Shown in pieces: positions 9,549 through 16,762 of a DNA stretch of 39,392 nt. The notes beneath the pieces are model-generated. The model was not told the origin of the DNA. It was given only the letters and a program-made list of their open reading frames with translations, and did not search any database. The stretch is from NCBI GenBank assembly GCA_015232405.1, contig JADFZS010000044.1, positions 1-39,392 on the forward strand. Direction: 5' to 3'. Position 1 is the first letter of the stretch. Each line of letters opens with the position of its first letter. The position numbers were made by a program, and so were the translations under genes. This stretch comes from Magnetococcales bacterium (lineage in GTDB: Bacteria; Pseudomonadota; Magnetococcia; Magnetococcales; JADFYX01).

Positions 9549-10268
9549 TCAAGATTCAATACAGTTTATAAAGGACTCTTCCAGAGATTTGCCGCCAAAA
9601 CGGTCCCGACAGGCTTTTGGTGAGCCGACAAAGCGGAGGTGACCGTTGTGGAGAATAGCCATACGGTCGCACAGCTCCTCAACATCGGCTAAAAGGTGGG
9701 TACTGAAAAATAGCGATGCACCGGACTTTTTCATCCGTAATAGCTGGCGTTTAAGTAGAACACGGGCCTTTGGGTCAAGACCGCTCATGGGTTCATCCAG
9801 CAATAAAAGGGGTTTTTCACTTAAAAAACAGCCTGCAAGCCCCAGTTTTTGGGTCATACCTTTTGAATATGACTTAACAGAGTTGCCTAACGCTTGGGGG
9901 TCAAGGTCGAGATGGGCTAGCATTGTCAACACCGCCTCTTCATCATAGGGGTGTTGATGAAGTTTCATTATATATTTTAAAAAGCCCCGTCCCGTTAGAA
10001 AATAGGGAGGGCTGAACCGCTCTGGCAAATAAGCGATGGAGCCCCTAGCAGAGGTTAAAAGGTGGGATTGACCGGCAATGGCAATCTGTCCCCCATCCAT
10101 CTTGATAAAATCCAACATCCCCTTCATCAAGGTGGTTTTACCCTGACCGTTGGCCCCGACAAAAGCAAAAAACTCCCCTGCTTTAACCGATAGATCGATC
10201 CCTTGCAAAACCTTTTTATCGGCAAAATTTTTCATCACCTGTGAAAATTTTAGAATTTCTTGCGCCAT
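9549..10268 (-). CDS. ABC transporter ATP-binding protein (ABC-2 type partner)
   Basis: This is a single-domain 239-residue ATPase that would power an ABC-2 type exporter from the cytoplasmic face. Walker A is GANGQGKT (38-45), the Q-loop region is replaced by YLPERF (80-85), the signature helix is YSKGMTQK (about 134-141), Walker B is LLLLDEP (154-160), the D-loop is SGLD and the H-loop is STHLL (189-193). The divergence at the Q-loop and the SKGM signature are typical of the CcmA/NatA-like subfamily. No permease is adjacent. The best candidate partner is the ABC-2 permease at 19768-20559, also on the minus strand, from which it is separated by the glycosylation and pilin cassette. Substrate unknown. 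Confidence 0.88.
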   Translation of the reverse strand: MAQEILKFSQVMKNFADKKVLQGIDLSVKAGEFFAFVGANGQGKTTLMKGMLDFIKMDGGQIAIAGQSHLLTSARGSIAYLPERFSPPYFLTGRGFLKYIMKLHQHPYDEEAVLTMLAHLDLDPQALGNSVKSYSKGMTQKLGLAGCFLSEKPLLLLDEPMSGLDPKARVLLKRQLLRMKKSGASLFFSTHLLADVEELCDRMAILHNGHLRFVGSPKACRDRFGGKSLEESFINCIES

Positions 10269-10441
10269 AACGGATAATCTTTTGTTTTTAATTGTATTTT
10301 ATTTTAAAAATAGATGTATACCATTATAGCTCTACAATAACAAATATGTCTCAAACAACAATTTTTCCCCTTTTAAACTACATGTCACAGCGTTTGGGGT
10401 TGTGCTATGCTTCTTTTTTTACCTAAAAGGGGAAGAATATT
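10269..10441. promoter_or_regulatory. Divergent promoter region between ABC ATPase and STT3 genes
   Basis: This 173-bp AT-rich segment separates divergently read genes and must hold both promoters. For the leftward ATPase a perfect TATAAT -10 box on the minus strand lies at 10323-10328, 55 bp before the ATG; no good -35 is at normal spacing. For the rightward STT3 gene an extended -10-like TGCTATGCT lies at 10403-10411, followed by a GGGGAAG ribosome site ahead of the TTG start. Both calls are weak. Confidence 0.35.
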
Positions 10442-12604
10442 TTGGCTACAGATACCATCCAAAACGCTGACAAAAAACCTTTTACAACCCCAAAACGTAT
10501 CATTGAGATATTTTGCCTTTTGTTGATTTTGGTTTTTGGCTGGCTGGACCGGGTGGATCAGTTCTCTTCCTGGCTACTAAAACCCGAAGTAGCCTTCCAT
10601 AACCAAGCCCCCCTACTACAAGGTTTTGATGGTTATTTTTATCTTAATTTAAGCAGAGATGTAGCCAAAGGAACATACTATACAGAACAAAAAAAGGAGC
10701 TTTTGAAAGTTCAACACACATTTCCTCGCCCGGAATATGCTCCTCTGCTTCCAGTTGTTATTGCCAAACTATCCAAACTTACATCCTATTCGCTTATCTG
10801 GGTTGCTGTTTTGCTACCAGCTTTTCTTGGCCCCCTTTTGGCGATCCCTCTCTATCTTTTGGGGCGTTATTTTGGTGGTGCTATTATGGGACTTAGCAGT
10901 GCATTGTTGGGGGTTTTCTCCCCCTATTATGTGCTGCGCACCAGTTTAGGATGGAATGATACCGATATATTAAATGTAACACTGTTATTTTTATTATCTT
11001 TTTGTTTTTTACAATTTACAAAACAAAAAACTGAGCAAAAACATGTTTGGCTTGTTGCTGGGTTGACCATATACACGATATTTATCTGGTGGTGGCACAC
11101 CGCAACTGCACAGGTTACGGTTATCTTTCTGTTTTTTGTTTTTATGGCAGAGGTTTATTTACGCCAGCAGAACAAAAGCAATTGGGCAATTCTAGCTGCC
11201 ACAGCAATAGCCAGTTTGCTTATTCTATCCTACTGGAAAGGTGTCGGCTTTCTTGCCAGTATTCCTAGCAACCTTTTTGATTATTTAATGTTTTTCTTTC
11301 AAGCCAAAAGTGACACCTTTTTTCCCAATATCGCACTATCCATATCAGAGTTAAGCAAGCCTGGGTTAAGTAATATTGTTAACTCAACAAGTGGTGGCTT
11401 GATATTTTTTTTAATCTCAGTAATTGGAATTATTTTACTATTCTGGTTACGATTTCGTGATGGTGCTTTATACCTGTTGCCTATCTTGGGTTTTAGTATG
11501 GTAGGTGTTTTTATCAATGGTCGTTTTTTGGTTATAACTGCCCCTTTTTTAGCTTTGGGCTTGGGTTTTGCTCTCACTCTTATTTGGCAACGTTGGTCGT
11601 TAAAACATTTCCGGGTATTAGCACCAATTATTTTGCTTATAGTTTTTGCAGCCCAATACAGCAGATTTCAAAGAATATCTGAAAATCCGATATACCCTCA
11701 TCATGTAAAAAGCAAAGCGGCTGAAGGTATGGAAAAAATAAAAGAATTTACCCCACAAAACAGCATAATATGGAATTGGTGGGACAACGGTTATCCTCTG
11801 GAATATTGGAGCAACAGACAGGTAATAGCCAACGGTAACATAGATAAACACAGTGGTGACCATATCACCTATATCAGCCTGCCTTTAGCAACAACCAATC
11901 AACGTCTGGCAGCCAATTTCATGGGCTTTTATGCAAAACATGGTCGGCAGGGTATGAACACATTATTTAAAGCCACAAATGATGATATCCATTTGGGAAT
12001 TGAGCTGGTAAAAAAAATATGTGGAGCTGGCCCCAAACAGGCCCAAAAAATTATTGAAGATGCAAAATTAACTCCACAGCCAGGGTTAAACAGTGTAACA
12101 GATTGGCTAGAGTTCTTTTTTCCCCACGACACGGTAAAAATATATCTTTTTATGCGCTATAGGTTAATTCGTGTTGTTAAATGGTGGCATAAATATGGCA
12201 ATTGGGATGTGCAAAAAAATGATGGTCCAAGCCATCTCTTCATCCATTTAAAGGGTGCGAAAAAAAATAAACATGGCGACTTGTACGATGAAGATGGCGA
12301 GCTACAGCTATCCATAAAAGACGGCAAGATAACAAACTCACTTGCTAGAATAGTCAACAAACTTAGGGGCAACAAAGAGAAGTTCAAAAAGTTGAATTTT
12401 AACAACACCCCTAGCCTTACCATATTAGAGCACAAAGCATCAAAACAGTTTTATTTTATGAATCGCTCTGTATCCCAAAGCAATGCAATGCAACTTTTTA
12501 TACTTAACAAATCGGATTCAGGATACTTTACACAGACATTCAATAATGGGTTGGACTATCAACTCTGGGAGGTACACCCAGATCAGATTGAATATCTTGA
12601 CTAG
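10442..12604 (+). CDS. STT3/AglB/PglB-type oligosaccharyltransferase (GT66)
   Basis: Family members move a glycan from a polyprenyl-linked donor to the asparagine of N-X-S/T sequons on the periplasmic face. The 720-residue product has about a dozen membrane segments up to residue ~405, then a soluble C-terminal domain. STT3 hallmarks appear in order: a first acidic motif in GFDGYFYLN (D63), the second acidic motif in GWNDTDILN (D173, D175), a SISE motif (300-303) matching the SVSE/TIXE loop, an arginine in NGRFLV (R361), and WWDNG (446-450), the WWDYG-type sequon-binding motif. The start is TTG at 10442 because an in-frame TAA lies at 10424-10426 and no ATG follows before the first membrane helix. 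A GT2 enzyme, a GT117 enzyme and a sequon-bearing pilin are close by, which suggests pilin N-glycosylation. The natural acceptor is not proven. Confidence 0.87.
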   Translation: MATDTIQNADKKPFTTPKRIIEIFCLLLILVFGWLDRVDQFSSWLLKPEVAFHNQAPLLQGFDGYFYLNLSRDVAKGTYYTEQKKELLKVQHTFPRPEYAPLLPVVIAKLSKLTSYSLIWVAVLLPAFLGPLLAIPLYLLGRYFGGAIMGLSSALLGVFSPYYVLRTSLGWNDTDILNVTLLFLLSFCFLQFTKQKTEQKHVWLVAGLTIYTIFIWWWHTATAQVTVIFLFFVFMAEVYLRQQNKSNWAILAATAIASLLILSYWKGVGFLASIPSNLFDYLMFFFQAKSDTFFPNIALSISELSKPGLSNIVNSTSGGLIFFLISVIGIILLFWLRFRDGALYLLPILGFSMVGVFINGRFLVITAPFLALGLGFALTLIWQRWSLKHFRVLAPIILLIVFAAQYSRFQRISENPIYPHHVKSKAAEGMEKIKEFTPQNSIIWNWWDNGYPLEYWSNRQVIANGNIDKHSGDHITYISLPLATTNQRLAANFMGFYAKHGRQGMNTLFKATNDDIHLGIELVKKICGAGPKQAQKIIEDAKLTPQPGLNSVTDWLEFFFPHDTVKIYLFMRYRLIRVVKWWHKYGNWDVQKNDGPSHLFIHLKGAKKNKHGDLYDEDGELQLSIKDGKITNSLARIVNKLRGNKEKFKKLNFNNTPSLTILEHKASKQFYFMNRSVSQSNAMQLFILNKSDSGYFTQTFNNGLDYQLWEVHPDQIEYLD

Positions 12605-12690
12605 CAACTTATGTCTAACAGCAATGTTATATCTATTGCATAAAAACAGTGGGTAAAACAGTTTTTCATATCAGAAATTAATTGTGAAAA

Positions 12691-14451
12691 ATGGAACTTA
12701 CAATGAACAAAAAAAACAGCCCCATAAAAGGTGGCAGTTCACCTAAAATTCGCTGTAACTTCATCCACTCCCCCGATCCACTATATGAAGACAACCAGCT
12801 ATATGGAGTTAAATTCATGCCGGTCTGGGCCTATACCCTAGCCGGACACATTCCCAACGACGGAAGGTTTGAGCTTTGTCTTTATGATATGCGCATAGTA
12901 GATGTTGATGATGTTCAAAAAGGTGATGTTTTTCTGTTCAGTGGAATTAATCAAGATTTAAGCAAAATCAAATCTTTAAACGAACAGTTCAAACAAAAAT
13001 ATCCAAAAAGCTTATCCATGCTTGGGGGGCCGATTTGTTGGTCTTTTGATCAGGCAGGAGATATAGAAAAACTAGATTTTATCGATGTTATTGTCATTGG
13101 TGATGGTGAGGATATCATCGGCAATTTACTGGATGAGTTCCAACATGGCAAAAAAATAGAAAGTATCGTAAGGGTTGAAAAACGTTTTGACCTTGAGAAC
13201 TCATTACCGTTTTATGACCCTTTTGTAAAAAATACCATAGATCAATATTATGGTGCTGTTGTTGAGGTATCCCGTGGTTGCCCATTTTTATGTGAGTTTT
13301 GCGATATACGCATCCTGCCCGATAACAATCGCACACACCAAAAACCCACAGCAAAAATTATTGCCGAAATTGAACATCTGTGTTCTCTGGGGGTCAACAA
13401 AATATTGTTGGCCTGTGATAACTTTATTGGTGATCCAAATTTGGCCCAAGAGGTTGTGGATGGTCTGCTGCAATGGCGTACAAAAGTGGATTACAAACCC
13501 AGCTTTTACACCTGGACCACCATCAATTTACAAAACTACCCAACGTTGATGAAAAAAATGCGGCTTTTGGGCTTTGATATGCTTTTTATCGGCATTGAGA
13601 GTTTTAATACAAACTCACTGCTTGAGACAGCCAAAACCCAAAACTCTGCCGTGGGTATGGTTGAGGTTATTCGTGATATACAATCATATGGTTTTTTGGT
13701 GGTTGCCGGGCTTATATTTGGCTTTGATTCCGACGATGAGAGCTGTTTTGAGATCACCAAAAAAGGTTTGCTGGAATCTGGCCTGATATCTGGCGATCCC
13801 TCACTATTAACCGCACTACCAGGTACACCATTATATAGACGCATGAAACTATCTGGTCGTCTGCGCCCTGTGGGTTTTGGTCTTGGGGGGTATAAATATC
13901 AGACCAACATAAAGTACCTCATGGATAAACATAAACTTATCCATGGCTTTCAACAGTTTGTTGATGGCTATTGCCAAGCTAAATATCAGTTTGAACGATT
14001 TGAATATTTGATCCAAATATTAAAAGGTGACAACTACCAACCCTTGGATGTAAAGGGATATGGTGATATAGCGCAATTTTCCCGCATGATTTTTGGTAAC
14101 TGGAAAGCCCTAAAACAGATGGCAAAACGTCTTTTTATTTTCGCTGCCAACCCCATCAACCTCTATTATGTATTTCGTGGCTGGCTATTAATACTGAGCA
14201 ACAGGCAGATAAAAGATGGCTTCAACTATTTTCAATTTTGGGTTTTTGCCTGGACCAACGCGATTTTAAAATACAAAACCCTATCGACAAAAGATTTTGA
14301 TATCGACAGTGTGGATGACGGTTTTGATATCAACAATTTAATACCGGAAGGTTATCAAGAAACTGCTGACGAAAAAATACCCCAAAATAAAATTGATGCT
14401 CAGGTACGAGCCACAACCAAACAGCTGGAAAAAATAGTGTTAAATGGTTAA
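12691..14451 (+). CDS. B12-binding-type radical SAM protein (DUF4070/HpnP-HpnR-like)
   Basis: The 586-residue product has an N-terminal Rossmann-like B12-binding-type domain (about 35-165). A radical SAM barrel follows, with the iron-sulfur motif C197-x3-C201-x2-C204 in SRGCPFLCEFCDI. Later blocks ACDNFIGD, FIGIES and ALPGTPLY are typical of the class that modifies lipids, including hopanoid methylases. The classical DxHxxG cobalamin-ligand motif is not seen, so cobalamin may bind base-off without a lower histidine or may be absent. The start could equally be the ATG at 12703, since neither has a strong ribosome site. It lies 86 bp after the STT3 gene on the same strand and converges with GT2, 14 bp apart. 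Its role might be to modify the lipid carrier, a sugar or a hopanoid; this cannot be decided here. Confidence 0.8.
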   Translation: MELTMNKKNSPIKGGSSPKIRCNFIHSPDPLYEDNQLYGVKFMPVWAYTLAGHIPNDGRFELCLYDMRIVDVDDVQKGDVFLFSGINQDLSKIKSLNEQFKQKYPKSLSMLGGPICWSFDQAGDIEKLDFIDVIVIGDGEDIIGNLLDEFQHGKKIESIVRVEKRFDLENSLPFYDPFVKNTIDQYYGAVVEVSRGCPFLCEFCDIRILPDNNRTHQKPTAKIIAEIEHLCSLGVNKILLACDNFIGDPNLAQEVVDGLLQWRTKVDYKPSFYTWTTINLQNYPTLMKKMRLLGFDMLFIGIESFNTNSLLETAKTQNSAVGMVEVIRDIQSYGFLVVAGLIFGFDSDDESCFEITKKGLLESGLISGDPSLLTALPGTPLYRRMKLSGRLRPVGFGLGGYKYQTNIKYLMDKHKLIHGFQQFVDGYCQAKYQFERFEYLIQILKGDNYQPLDVKGYGDIAQFSRMIFGNWKALKQMAKRLFIFAANPINLYYVFRGWLLILSNRQIKDGFNYFQFWVFAWTNAILKYKTLSTKDFDIDSVDDGFDINNLIPEGYQETADEKIPQNKIDAQVRATTKQLEKIVLNG

Positions 14452-14465
14452 ACCTAGAAACATCA

Positions 14466-15482
14466 TCAATCTATAAGGTGAATTGGTGTACGGTTTTTTT
14501 CTGCCATATCATGGTTTAAAAAAGCCAACAAAAACTGAATTCCCAAAATAATTGGCAATGCAGACAACAAAACAGTACCAACTGAATTTACCACACCTGT
14601 CACAATGCTTTCATACCATTTAATACCACCCCACACTACACCACCTATCAGCATAAACAGGCCGACAATCAGCTCCATGGAAACTATGGAAAAATCACGG
14701 AGAAAATAGTTGTAAAAAATACGTCGGGTAAAGTTCTTCATATGTTTAAAAAGAAAAGGAAAAATAATATGAGAAATTTTCAAGTTGCTGACTTCATCAC
14801 TATATTTTGCCGTCATGGGGACATCAACCACAACGGCATTGATAATGTTGAGGTGAAAAAGCATGTCTGATTCAAAAAAATACCGTTTTTCAATTTTATC
14901 CAACGATAGCTGATCAATAACCTTGGCATGTATCGCTACATAACCGTTTGATGGGTCAAATATATGCCAATATCCTGAAGAAAATTTATTGATAAAAGAT
15001 AGAACAGCATTTCCAACTATCCGTGTCTTGGGCATATTTAGCAGATTGTCCAAATTATAAAAACGGTTGCCTTTGGTATAGTCAGCTCGCCCTGTTAAAA
15101 TAGGTTTAACAATTTTTTTCAATATGGCTGGGTCCATCTGCCCATCACCATCCAATTTAACAACCACATCATGGTTATCTTTTACCGCCTGTTTAAAGCC
15201 GGTTATTGCTGCCCCACCTACACCCTGGTTTGTATCATGAAAAATAACCCTAACACGGGAATCAACGCTATTTTGTTGGATATATTTCCCACTATCTTCC
15301 GGGCAACAATCATCGATACAATATATTTGATCTACCTCATCACCAATAGCAATCAACAGTTCAAGAATATGCTTACGAACCTTATAACAAGGTATTACAA
15401 CAGCAACTCTTGCAACTTCGCCGTTAACATTAGCAAAACTGTCGGGTGATTGTTTAAAATTGGGATTAACTTGTGGCAGCAT
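14466..15482 (-). CDS. Family 2 glycosyltransferase, polyprenyl-phosphate sugar synthase-like
   Basis: The 338-residue product has a GT-A fold with the N-terminal motif VVIPCYKV (28-35), the nucleotide-sugar acidic pair D57-D58, and a DGDGQ metal-binding motif (D111, D113). Two C-terminal membrane helices follow at about 265-287 and 300-322. This build is shared with dolichyl-phosphate mannose/glucose synthases and with GtrB/ArnC, which make the lipid-phosphate sugars used by GT-C enzymes. That role would supply donors for the neighbouring STT3 and GT117 proteins, but the sugar and lipid are inferred. No good ribosome site is visible before the ATG at 15482. The pilin terminator lies between this gene and the pilin, so it probably has its own promoter in 15483-15535. 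Confidence 0.85.
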   Translation of the reverse strand: MLPQVNPNFKQSPDSFANVNGEVARVAVVIPCYKVRKHILELLIAIGDEVDQIYCIDDCCPEDSGKYIQQNSVDSRVRVIFHDTNQGVGGAAITGFKQAVKDNHDVVVKLDGDGQMDPAILKKIVKPILTGRADYTKGNRFYNLDNLLNMPKTRIVGNAVLSFINKFSSGYWHIFDPSNGYVAIHAKVIDQLSLDKIEKRYFFESDMLFHLNIINAVVVDVPMTAKYSDEVSNLKISHIIFPFLFKHMKNFTRRIFYNYFLRDFSIVSMELIVGLFMLIGGVVWGGIKWYESIVTGVVNSVGTVLLSALPIILGIQFLLAFLNHDMAEKNRTPIHLID

Positions 15483-15535
15483 TTAAAGTGTCCATCATTA
15501 ACAAATGCTAGAACAAAAACGAAAGATCAAGAGAC

Positions 15536-15565
15536 AAAAAAACCCGCCCAAGGGCAGGTTTTTTT
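15536..15565 (-). terminator. Rho-independent terminator of the pilin gene
   Basis: A near-perfect inverted repeat (15541-15560) has AACC and GCCC stem arms, one U-G wobble when read as minus-strand RNA, and a tiny loop. It is flanked by A and T runs on both sides. It follows the pilin stop by about 25 bp, so pilin is probably transcribed as a separate single-gene message. It could also act in the plus direction. Confidence 0.8.
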
Positions 15566-15586
15566 GTCAGGATAAGGCAATTTGAA

Positions 15587-16378
15587 TTAGAACAGATAAA
15601 CCGCACCACAAAGAGCACCGCTCAAAACCTGCCAGTTAGTGGCAGCTACTGTACCGTCGGTAGTTGCATTGGCTCCATTTACAGCTTGAGCACAAGCAGC
15701 AACAAATCTGTCACTTACCCGGAAGTTGCCATTTCCTGGCACACCGTCATCAGTTTTACTATCAATGTCAGCAATAACAGCAACTGGAATAGCTTGCCCA
15801 GAGAAAATCTGGTGGGTTGCTGCAGTATCCGATGTTGCATTCATGCCGGACTGTTCATCATCAAAGATAATAAACATCGGACCACTATAAGCGTTGGTCA
15901 TACAGACATCAGAAGGACATGTCCAATTTATTTCATCCAAGTTGTCGCCAACACCTGTGAAACCACCAGTTATATAACCAGCATTACCTAGATGTAACCA
16001 AACCAAGGCCAACTCTCTATTGAGAGTACCTGTACGGGCATTGGCTCCATTAACAACGCTGCCACCGATGAAGGAGTCACCGTCACCCTCTTCATTTTGA
16101 GTCGTAATTGTACCATTAGCTACAACGTTGGCAGTAATATCAGGTATATTGATTGAAGCTCTAGAGTAGTCACCAGGAAGAGCACGATAACGGTCGGAAA
16201 AACCCAACATCGCAGCTTTAAGACCGTTACTTTGGGTGATTACGTTGTGGGAACGTGCACTACGGATCATCTCCTGACCTTTTAACACCCCACCAAGGAG
16301 CAGACCGATGATAACAACCACGATGGCGATTTCGATAAGTGTAAAACCATCCTCTATCTTCTTTTTTAGATTTTTCAT
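15587..16378 (-). CDS. Type IV (MSHA-like) major pilin precursor
   Basis: The prepilin is 263 residues with a short leader MKNLKKKIEDG cleaved after G11. The mature protein starts FTLIEIAIVVVIIGLLLGG, with the conserved Glu5 (E16), and has one hydrophobic helix. Four cysteines (C154, C159, C229, C257) could form one or two disulfide loops. Four N-X-S/T sequons occur: N88-G-T, N151-W-T, N180-A-T and N237-A-T; the second is preceded by E149, giving the extended E-I-N-W-T form used by bacterial PglB. The start is the ATG at 16378 with AAGGGAG upstream; a TTG three codons before is less likely. It is larger than the usual 150-180-residue pilin. It lies inside the glycosylation cassette and 5 kb downstream of the pilus assembly operon. 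Confidence 0.87.
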   Translation of the reverse strand: MKNLKKKIEDGFTLIEIAIVVVIIGLLLGGVLKGQEMIRSARSHNVITQSNGLKAAMLGFSDRYRALPGDYSRASINIPDITANVVANGTITTQNEEGDGDSFIGGSVVNGANARTGTLNRELALVWLHLGNAGYITGGFTGVGDNLDEINWTCPSDVCMTNAYSGPMFIIFDDEQSGMNATSDTAATHQIFSGQAIPVAVIADIDSKTDDGVPGNGNFRVSDRFVAACAQAVNGANATTDGTVAATNWQVLSGALCGAVYLF

Positions 16379-16762
16379 GACCCACAACTCCCTTGTATAG
16401 GAATAAATATCAACTGTATTTCGTTAATATTTTACATTAGACTTAACATAAAGTTACTGCCCACTCGTAACTGTATAAATTTTACCATTAACCAACTACA
16501 GATTCAAGCACAAAATAATATAAATTTGTTAAAAATTTGTAAACATTTCAATTATTAACACTCGTTAATCAAATGTCGCTAACTTTAATCCATTTATAGA
16601 AATTTAAGCATGTTGGAAAAACAGGTTAATCTCAAATTCTAAATTCAAAAATTTACAAATCAACATCTAAAAAGTTTAAAAAATGCCAATTAAGTAATAG
16701 ACTAAAAATGGTTTAGGAGTAATAAAAACAGCTATAATAAAACATATCGTTAAGGAATAGTT
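16379..16762. promoter_or_regulatory. AT-rich divergent control region between pilin and GT117 genes
   Basis: This 384-bp gene-free region separates divergent genes. The motif ATTAAC/GTTAAT occurs five times: 16423-16428, 16487-16492, 16554-16559, 16564-16569 and 16625-16630. The middle pair makes a perfect palindrome, ATTAAC-ACTC-GTTAAT. AAATTTGT is repeated at 16522-16529 and 16533-16540, one helical turn apart. A perfect TATAAT lies on the plus strand at 16733-16738, before the AAGGA ribosome site and TTG start of the rightward gene, though without a good -35. I could not define the pilin promoter. The motif cluster looks like a regulator binding array. Confidence 0.45.
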
